64,000 nucleotides of DNA from Deltaproteobacteria bacterium (GTDB lineage Bacteria; Myxococcota_A; Polyangia; JAAYKL01). The stretch is from contig JAFGQN010000165.1 in assembly GCA_016935665.1 (NCBI GenBank), positions 1 to 64,000 on the forward strand, read 5' to 3'. A program made the translations under genes and the position numbers. Below, piece after piece: positions 47,130-54,136 of this stretch (positions within the stretch are counted from its first letter, which is position 1; the number at the start of each line of letters is the position of its first letter). The notes under the pieces are model-generated. The model was given only the letters and a program-made list of their open reading frames with translations. It ran no database searches and was not told the DNA's origin.

Positions 47130-48818
47130 ATGGACATGGAAACGACAGAACAATTGCTGGTGATTGATGACGACATGCACGTTCGCACCAGTATCTGCAT
47201 GTATCTGGAGGATTTGGGATACAGGGTCCTTCAGGCGACCAATGGCCTGGAAGGGTTGCAGATGTTTGCCGAACACAATCCCGCAATGGTTTTTTGCGAT
47301 TTGCGAATGCCCGGCATCGACGGTCTCGAGGTGCTCCAGAAAATCACCACCTCTTCCCCCAATACTCCCATCGCGGTAATTTCGGGGGCGGGGCGCATTC
47401 AGGATGTGGTGGAAGCCCTTCGGAGAGGCGCCTGGAACTATGTGACCAAACCCATTGAAGATATGGCCGTTTTGAAGCACGTTGCAACTTTGGCTCTCGA
47501 AAAAGCGCGATTGCAGCGGGAGAATCAACGATACCACGCGTATCTGGAAGACGAAGTCATTCTCCGGACACGTCAGTTGGCAAAGAGTACGGCGCGCGCA
47601 AAGATTCTGGCGGAGGAGGCCAATGCGGCCAACCGCGCCAAGGGCGAATTTCTGGCAAATATGTCTCATGAGCTGCGAACACCGTTGAACAGCATTATGG
47701 TACTGGCCCGCGTGCTGGCCGAAAACAGGGAGAAGAACCTGCAAAACAGGCAGATTGATATGCTCGATCAGATTTCGTCCTCCGGTCATGAACTATTGGG
47801 CCTGATTAATGAAGTACTTGAAGTGGCGGAACAGGAAACCACCGAAATTCAGATAGAGATGAAGCAGATATCTTTGAGGCGCTTTGTTGACCGGATTGAA
47901 CGGATTCTGTCGCCATTGGCGTGGCAAAAAGGCCTTGCGTACAGTATTGACGTGTCCGATGACGCACCAGACTCGTTTTTTTCAGATGACCTCAAAGCGT
48001 CCCGGGTGGTGCGCAATATCATTAGTAACGCAGTAAAATTCACCACAGAAGGCGCAGTAACCGTTCATGTGGGACAACCCGCTGCAGATATATTTCCAGA
48101 AAAACATTCCGATCCGAAACAGGAATGGATTCAGGTCCAGGTCAGTGACACCGGCATTGGAATTGAACCGGAATTGCAGCAACGCATTTTTTCAACGTTT
48201 ATGCAGGCAGACAGTGCCGATACCCGCAGATATCAGGGAATTGGAGTGGGCCTCGCCGTCGCCTCCAGATTCATCGCCGCGTTGGGGGGCGATATTCATC
48301 TGGAAAGCACTCCCAAAAAAGGCAGTGTTTTCCGGATAGTCTTTCCAGTACATGTGGGATTGGGTTCCAAACAGGTGCGCCTGATGTCACTCCCGCCAGA
48401 GCCGATGGACGCTGCGTTGGCGCCCACAAGGCCGGTCCCGTCGCTGCATCTCCATGGAGAAAAAATCCTGATAGCAGATACAGATATGCGGATCGTTTTC
48501 AATTTGAGCGCCACATTGGAATCGCTGGGCGCCGAAGCGCTCATTGCCACGTCCGAGCAGACCTTTTTGCAGCGGTTGAACGAATATTCCGCTGATCCGA
48601 AAAATGCCCTTGCGGTCGTGATATGCGGTGCCGACCAACTGACCGAACCGATATGTCGTTCCCTGCATTCGATGGGACGGACAACACCTGGAATTGTGAT
48701 TCATGCACCCGCCGAAAAACGTTCGTCCATCGAAGCCAATTGCACCGTGCCTTTTTATTTTGTGGATACCCCCCCCGTCTATGACAAAATCGTCCATGCC
48801 CTTCAACACTTGCTTTAG
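47130..48818 (+). CDS. Receiver-histidine kinase with degenerate C-terminal receiver
   Basis: A 562-residue protein. The N-terminal receiver (1-120) has VIDDDMHVR, phosphoacceptor D57 in FCDLRMPG and TKPI. A coiled coil leads to HisKA with H180 in NMSHELRTPLNS. The ATPase follows (NIISNAVKFTT, DTGIGIEP, FSTFMQADS, GIGVGLAVA). The last 125 residues (EKILIADTDMRIV to the end) resemble a receiver, but the acceptor strand reads VICGADQ and lacks a standard Asp in place. Receiver-first kinases of this type are common in multi-step relays. No membrane segment is present. Confidence 0.9.
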   Translation: MDMETTEQLLVIDDDMHVRTSICMYLEDLGYRVLQATNGLEGLQMFAEHNPAMVFCDLRMPGIDGLEVLQKITTSSPNTPIAVISGAGRIQDVVEALRRGAWNYVTKPIEDMAVLKHVATLALEKARLQRENQRYHAYLEDEVILRTRQLAKSTARAKILAEEANAANRAKGEFLANMSHELRTPLNSIMVLARVLAENREKNLQNRQIDMLDQISSSGHELLGLINEVLEVAEQETTEIQIEMKQISLRRFVDRIERILSPLAWQKGLAYSIDVSDDAPDSFFSDDLKASRVVRNIISNAVKFTTEGAVTVHVGQPAADIFPEKHSDPKQEWIQVQVSDTGIGIEPELQQRIFSTFMQADSADTRRYQGIGVGLAVASRFIAALGGDIHLESTPKKGSVFRIVFPVHVGLGSKQVRLMSLPPEPMDAALAPTRPVPSLHLHGEKILIADTDMRIVFNLSATLESLGAEALIATSEQTFLQRLNEYSADPKNALAVVICGADQLTEPICRSLHSMGRTTPGIVIHAPAEKRSSIEANCTVPFYFVDTPPVYDKIVHALQHLL

Positions 48819-49161
48819 GATTTCGGTTGCTTAAGAGATCGCGGTTTTTTTTAATACGGTGCGTGAGACGAAACCTTTTGACGTAAAAATTGTGGTCCAT
48901 TTGTAGGGGTGTTTCGCGAAACGCCCCTATGTAACATGTTGGAATTATTAAACAGAAAAAGTCATTCACAATTCTAAACGCACCGAGATGCGCATTTTTC
49001 CAGGGAATTTTGCTTCATAAAACTGACCGAACGAATCTGATGGCCGTGACGACGGTCAGGAACGAAATATTTCCGGTTCTAAAAGTTTCAACTGTTGTGA
49101 TACAGTCCAAAAGTACCGCGAATTCGATATTTGGGGACAAAAGGATTGAATGGAGGAAAAT
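48819..49161. other. Intergenic region with a REP-like palindrome
   Basis: A 343-bp gap containing the palindrome at 48904-48929. The remainder has no recognisable gene; the lipoprotein gene at 49162 should have its promoter here. Confidence 0.45.
48904..48929. repeat. REP-like palindrome
   Basis: TAGGGGTGTTTCG followed by CGAAACGCCCCTA is a 26-bp inverted repeat with one T/G wobble. It sits in the gap after the receiver-kinase gene, with no T-run following, so it is unlikely to be a plain terminator. The form resembles widely scattered palindromic repeats of many bacteria. Confidence 0.65.
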
Positions 49162-50307
49162 ATGCGCGAATTGATTTTTTGTACGGCCATCGCGGCTATG
49201 AGTCTGTCTTTGTGTGGGTGTCAAAAAGGGACGTCCAAACCCACCGTGCCCAGCGCTCCCAAAGAAACCGCACCAAAAGAACCGGATTACACCAGGTTTG
49301 GCGCCCTTAAGAAGGTAACCTTCGATGTGACGCTTCCATTCTTTGCGGGGTCAACCGTTGACAACGACACCCCTTGTTTTGTGAAGGTAGAGGACATCAA
49401 GACAACCGCTGCCGATGATCGGCTGCCGCACCGTATAGATAAAAACATCGAAAGTGTCACCGCGACCATTATGGACTGGTTTTTGGAGGATTTGAAACCG
49501 GATTTGGTTACTTTGGAAGTGACGAAGAATTGGAAAGTCTCCTTCGACGACCTGGTCGCCAAAGAGCTCGATGCGGAGGAACTTCGATTTGCGGAAGATC
49601 CCAAATGCTTTACAAATCAGGGATGGCTGCCGGATAACCATCACCTGATTACAGCGGTTTTTGGTGCGCGAAAAATTCTGTTTGAATCAACCGTTCCATT
49701 GACGGACGATATAAGAAAAGCAATTAAATCCGCCGCTGCCGGCAAAGACATTGAAATGACAACCGGCGGCCTCGGGGATGATCCTCAAAACCCCGAACCC
49801 GTAACGGAGTGGGAATTGTCCTTTAAAAAACCCATGTTTTTTGGCGCCAAAGAAATTTCGAAGCATATGTGGCGAAAAGAGGACAATAAATATGATTGCG
49901 AGCTGATCTATGTCACCGGGGCGAAGCAGAAGCCTGTGACACCGGAGTGCGTCCAATACCGAGAGTCGAAGTTTTCCTTTTCTATTGTAAAAGGAGGCGA
50001 AAAACCCGTTTCGGTTACCGTTGCCACCAAAGGAAAGAAAAAGACTGTTCCGCTAAACTGGCAGGAAGTCGTCAAACTGCGCGTCAGTGATAGAATTTAT
50101 CTTTGGTTGAGGGCCGAAAAAGTCGAAGTGGGCTCCAGCCTTAGAATCAACAGCGTGGTGCTCAATCCTGTACCTATCCCCGGTGAAAAAACGGAGGAAG
50201 AGGAAGAAGACGAAATGGTTATCAATGAGAACGACGTGCAAAAAGAAGACGACAAACCGCGTCCTGCCAAATCCAATAATCCCGTCGACGCCTATCTCTA
50301 CAATTAA
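49162..50307 (+). CDS. Lipoprotein of unknown function
   Basis: A 381-residue predicted lipoprotein starting MRELIFCTAIAAMSLSLCGC; GGAGGAAAAT precedes this ATG. A Lys/Pro/Thr linker follows to about 45. The remainder is a mixed alpha/beta protein with repeated Lys-rich strands (GALKKVTFDVTLPF, KKPMFFGAKEI, VTVATKGKKKTVPL) and an acidic tail (EEEEEDEMV). The family is not recognised. Confidence 0.6.
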   Translation: MRELIFCTAIAAMSLSLCGCQKGTSKPTVPSAPKETAPKEPDYTRFGALKKVTFDVTLPFFAGSTVDNDTPCFVKVEDIKTTAADDRLPHRIDKNIESVTATIMDWFLEDLKPDLVTLEVTKNWKVSFDDLVAKELDAEELRFAEDPKCFTNQGWLPDNHHLITAVFGARKILFESTVPLTDDIRKAIKSAAAGKDIEMTTGGLGDDPQNPEPVTEWELSFKKPMFFGAKEISKHMWRKEDNKYDCELIYVTGAKQKPVTPECVQYRESKFSFSIVKGGEKPVSVTVATKGKKKTVPLNWQEVVKLRVSDRIYLWLRAEKVEVGSSLRINSVVLNPVPIPGEKTEEEEEDEMVINENDVQKEDDKPRPAKSNNPVDAYLYN

Positions 50308-50475
50308 ATTGTTTTTTGACCCCGCTGCCCAAATATCCATCAGATAAATCAATTCGCAGCCAGAATTTAATTGGCGCAATCATTTCAACACATGCGAAAC
50401 AGGCCAGTTTTTTTTGGGGGGGGCGACTTCTCGATGGATTCGATGGTTATCCCTTTTAGTGATTTTTCAACGGAT

Positions 50476-51237
50476 TTATTTGGTTGTACAAACCAGTTCC
50501 AGGGTGTAGGAGCCCTCAATTCCGTCGTATCCGTCCACGACAATGTAACGGGCGACGCCGGATTCAGCGGTGAAGGGGAGATTGAAATCGGTGGGTGTGC
50601 CGTTGGGATGGGCGTTGCAAGCCAAACTGTTTGAGATCAGGTCAGAGGTATCGCAGTCTTCGAGGAGAAACAGGCTCAGGCTGTCTGATTGGTTGGTAAT
50701 GCGGGCGTCGACTTCGTAGTCGGCGTCGGGGATGAACAGATACACCGATTCCGGTCCCGACATGAACATTGCCGAGCACGCATAGCCGTTCCAACGTGAA
50801 AGATTGCCCACGGTGGTGCCATCGATTTGATCGCCGCACTGGATTGTCTGCGCGCCGGAGCAGTTCACAGCTGCGGTATCTGATTCGGTCTCTGTTTCAG
50901 AATCGGTTGTAACAGGAACAGTGGCCGTTTCGGAATCGGCGTTGGTGTCAGAATCGGCGTTGGTGTCAGAATCGGCGCTGGTGTCGGAATCGGCATCGGT
51001 GTCGGTAGCGGTATCAGCGTCCGTCTCGGTGTTGGTATCGGAAACCGTGTGCGTATCGGTATCCGTATCTGCGTCTGTATCACCGTTAGTGTCGGTATTG
51101 GTGTCGTTGCCGGAATCGGACTCGGCAGATGATGCTGTATCCGTTGCTGTGTCGTTTCCGCCGGATGTGCTGTTGTTACTGCAGGCGCCAGAAATCACAG
51201 CGGCCAGCACTAAAAAAGTAGCAGGGATAGTTTTCAT
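50476..51237 (-). CDS. Lipoprotein with Asp/Thr stalk and beta-sandwich domain
   Basis: A 253-residue predicted lipoprotein with signal ending VISGACSN. Residues about 25-125 are an Asp-Thr/Asp-Ser tract, many pairs preceded by Ala or Asn. Residues about 128-250 resemble a pre-peptidase C-terminal (PPC)-like beta-sandwich: CGDQIDGTTVG, ARITNQSDSLSLFLLEDCD, YIVVDGYDGIEGSYTLEL. GAGAGGC precedes the ATG. The stalk may be glycosylated or flexible. Confidence 0.7.
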   Translation of the reverse strand: MKTIPATFLVLAAVISGACSNNSTSGGNDTATDTASSAESDSGNDTNTDTNGDTDADTDTDTHTVSDTNTETDADTATDTDADSDTSADSDTNADSDTNADSETATVPVTTDSETETESDTAAVNCSGAQTIQCGDQIDGTTVGNLSRWNGYACSAMFMSGPESVYLFIPDADYEVDARITNQSDSLSLFLLEDCDTSDLISNSLACNAHPNGTPTDFNLPFTAESGVARYIVVDGYDGIEGSYTLELVCTTK

Positions 51238-51458
51238 GCAATGCCTCTCTTTGAAGATATTTGTATTGTTTGGTCAGACAATATTACTACATTTGTGTAC
51301 CGGATAACAATTGCGATTTGTGGCAATGACAGGGCCATCGCAAGAACCGATTAAATCATCCAAAATAATGTTGGGTTCAGGGTTTATCCCCAGGTCGCTT
51401 GCCGTTTACGGTGTCAGATAAACTACCACACTATCGTTGGATATGTTATATAACCCGC

Positions 51459-52037
51459 ATGAAATCGAGCCGCAAAGAATCTACTGCAATTACATTTGCC
51501 GCCGGTGCTCTGTTGACACTGCTTGGCGGAGGGTTGTTTGCCATGAATGTGATAATGCTGTATCGCCGTGTCGATTTTGCGACGCACAATTTTTTTCTTG
51601 TAACGTTTGTATTTCTCGTTGGACCGGGCGTGATGATTTTTTCACGCCGCAAGGGGACAGTATCTGAGTTGAAAGAGTTGATATTTGACGCTTCATCATC
51701 GAAAAACATGAGTAAGTTTAATCGCGTGGGATCCTGGCTCGACAAAGCGTCCATCTTTAACGGAGTGAAAAGAGGGGTGGCGCGACTGAATTCCGATGGC
51801 CCTTGCAATTCGTTGCGCGAAGAGTTGGGCCGCGGACGCTTTGCTGCGCTGATCGTTTGGATATTTCTATCAATGGGGGTGGCTATCTGGAGCAGTATTG
51901 AAGCGCATTGGTACTATTTTGGCAGAGCGAAAACCTTTTTGAAAACAGAGGAACACATTTCCGTTGAGAGGCAAAACAAACTCAACGAAAAAAAACGTCG
52001 AGCACGCATCGAAGAAATCGAGGAGACACAAAAATAA
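51459..52037 (+). CDS. Membrane protein with coiled-coil C-terminus
   Basis: A 192-residue protein with hydrophobic helices at about 8-32, 40-62 and 130-150, then a basic, charged C-terminal helix (HISVERQNKLNEKKRRARIEE). The start at 51459 has no clear Shine-Dalgarno sequence; an upstream in-frame ATG at 51399 would add an unconvincing 20 residues. After the TAA the same frame stays open to about 52180. Confidence 0.55.
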   Translation: MKSSRKESTAITFAAGALLTLLGGGLFAMNVIMLYRRVDFATHNFFLVTFVFLVGPGVMIFSRRKGTVSELKELIFDASSSKNMSKFNRVGSWLDKASIFNGVKRGVARLNSDGPCNSLREELGRGRFAALIVWIFLSMGVAIWSSIEAHWYYFGRAKTFLKTEEHISVERQNKLNEKKRRARIEEIEETQK

Positions 52038-52495
52038 TGGATGCGAAAGCTGGACGAAAAGGCGCAGGAGTGCAGGAAGAAATTTCGCCAGTCGCTATGG
52101 CGTCGTGTACATGATACCGATACTGGCGTCGACACCGGCATCGATACCGTCAGTGGCGCCCTAAAGCAGCGACTTTAACGTTATGTTGAACAGGCCCTCC
52201 TTATGTTGAAATGATGACCTGAAAAATCGGAAGAAGTAAAAACGAATGTACCGGCGAATCCGCCTCATGAGAGTTCATTCCAATTAAGCCCCTCTGTTCG
52301 ACCGTTTTTAAGATTTTGTTGCGCCTTCTGAATTTTTTTTTTTCAAACACCAATGATTTCGACCCGTTCGAAATACCTCGGGCGTTTCCGGGACCGGGAT
52401 TTTTTGGTGTTTTGCCAAAAAAAAAATTTCGTTTCCCATTGTTCGCTCCTCGTGTGTTACCTTTCAGTAACCTTAAACCTGAAGGGAGATAACCT
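52038..52495. other. Intergenic region
   Basis: This 458-bp gap first carries an in-frame continuation of the preceding gene (52038 to about 52180) with a repeated Asp-Thr-Gly pattern (DTDTGVDTGIDTV), possibly a remnant or separate small gene. Near 52400-52422 an AT-rich inverted repeat (TTTTTTGG to CCAAAAAA) lies upstream of the next gene, and GTTAC-CTTTCA-GTAAC precedes it at about 52456. Confidence 0.4.
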
Positions 52496-53395
52496 ATGAA
52501 AATGCTGCCTGCTCTTTTTTTTAGTGGACTGCTGGTGATGACCACAACAGCGTTCGCCGACTACTGTTTTTTAAGTGACGAATGTGACGGCGAGCAAATC
52601 TGCACTGATTTTGTAGAATGTGCAGCCCCGCAGTATGTGTCTCTTTTGGCATGTGAAGGGGATGACGACTGTTCCGAGCTGCGCACCTGCTCAGATGGCC
52701 TGTGCAAACCCACCGGGGTTTACTGCGAAAGCAACACCGGGGTCGGTATTGTGACTGCTTATGAGAGTCTTTTCGAGTGTCGCGATGACACTGTGGGCGG
52801 TTCAGTCCATGGTGGCGAGTGGGATTGGCTCTGTGAACCCGGGGGAGAAAATGAGCGCAATTGTGATTTGGCGGAGGTTCATGAAATGCCGGAGCTGACC
52901 CTCGACAGCCTGTATGAAAACTGTCGTCGGCAACTGGCTAGCCTCTGTGGTAAAAAGGACCTTGATCCGGAAGAAGAATGCACAGAGGAGGCGCTGGCAG
53001 TTTGTACGGAATGGGTTCTATTCGATACGCAGCTGAGCGCCGCGTGCACTGAAGACAAAGATGCCAAAGACAGCCGCTCTGCTGAAATTGTCGCATCACC
53101 GTCTTGGGTAGTTCACTGTTGTCGCTACGAGTTCAAAGAAGACCGCGAAGGTATTGAGTCGTATTTGTCGTGCGTTTCAGAGTTGTCTCCCTCGGATTGT
53201 GAGGCCGTAGACGACTGCGTCACTGATGTATACGGTGAGGAACGCTCCAGCGCATCTGACGGAATGAGCGGCAGTTCTGATTCCAGGGATGAAGGAGATG
53301 ACAAGGTTGGCGCCAACGATAGCGCACAAAACAGCGGATGCGCCGTTGAACAACCCGGGCGCGCTGTTCATTCTCTGCTACAGTTGCTTCCATAA
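52496..53395 (+). CDS. Cys-rich secreted protein
   Basis: A 299-residue protein with a cleavable-type signal (MKMLPALFFSGLLVMTTTAFA) and AAGGGAGAT before the ATG. About 22 cysteines fill residues 22-230 in irregular pairs (CEGDDDCSELRTCSDGLC, CCRYEFK, CVSELSPSDCEAVDDC). A Ser/Asp/Gly linker leads to a short tail, CAVEQPGRAVHSLLQLLP. A one-base frame change near 53345-53355 would replace that tail with NNPGALFILCYSCF and a basic end, like the Cys-Gly plus hydrophobic plus Arg C-termini of exported Myxococcota proteins. The fold is not recognised. Confidence 0.65.
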   Translation: MKMLPALFFSGLLVMTTTAFADYCFLSDECDGEQICTDFVECAAPQYVSLLACEGDDDCSELRTCSDGLCKPTGVYCESNTGVGIVTAYESLFECRDDTVGGSVHGGEWDWLCEPGGENERNCDLAEVHEMPELTLDSLYENCRRQLASLCGKKDLDPEEECTEEALAVCTEWVLFDTQLSAACTEDKDAKDSRSAEIVASPSWVVHCCRYEFKEDREGIESYLSCVSELSPSDCEAVDDCVTDVYGEERSSASDGMSGSSDSRDEGDDKVGANDSAQNSGCAVEQPGRAVHSLLQLLP

Positions 53396-53605
53396 GTCGA
53401 ATCGATTGAATTAAAATGGCACCTCGCGAATATTGGTTGGATTGTAAGCTGATCCGGTAAACTCACGGGTCCCCGTAAATGGTCTCTTAATCACAGCTGT
53501 ATTGCATGCTAATAAATCGAAGACATCAGGCTGATATTCTGTTCAAAATGCAGTTGCGGCGTTTATCCCTGATGTATCCCCACTTTTTTTTTGGAGAAGA
53601 GCAGA

Positions 53606-54136
53606 ATGAATCGCTTTTTTGACATTCGATTCGCTGTTTGTATAGGTTTCATTTGTCTGGCATCGCTAACAACATTAGCAAAATCGCAAGAAATATCCAC
53701 AGACTTTTCCATATTCATTAATGCGCGCAAAACGGGCGATGCCGCAGCAGTGAATCAATTTGTAATTGATGGCGCATCGGTAAATGGGCAGGAATATGGA
53801 GATTGGTCTCCGTTGATGTGGGCGATTTTTCATGGGCACAGGGAAATAGTTCAACGCCACCAGGATTCGGGTGCGGATACCAATTATACGGACCACATCC
53901 GGCAAACACCATTCATATTTGCAGTCAGAGTCCCCCCTGCTGAGTCGCCTCATTTTCCGTGCGCGAATACAATCAAACCTAAACCGAACAGGTCTTTAAT
54001 AACACTCCCCCTCGGCGTTGCTGTCAACCGTGGCCGACGTCCATCCATGATTATTTATCAGGCTGTTGGCGAACTGCTGAGCTTCACATTGAAGCAGAGT
54101 ATCATTATAGCTGATGTTTATATAGGATCCACTTGA
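53606..54136 (+). pseudogene. Truncated ankyrin-repeat protein
   Basis: A 176-residue frame with TTGGAGAAGAG before its ATG. A signal peptide-like segment (residues 5-25) is followed by about two ankyrin repeats (ARKTGDAAAVNQFVIDGASVNGQ, then DWSPLMWAIFHGHREIV and GADTNY). From about residue 125 the sequence no longer resembles ankyrin repeats and its last 47 codons run antisense into the end of the leucine-rich-repeat gene (53996-54136). The original gene appears to have lost its C-terminus. Confidence 0.5.

Noticed and set aside
52400-52422. AT-rich inverted repeat as an intrinsic terminator
   Set aside because: The stem is made of the T and A runs themselves, with no trailing T-run outside it and few GC pairs.
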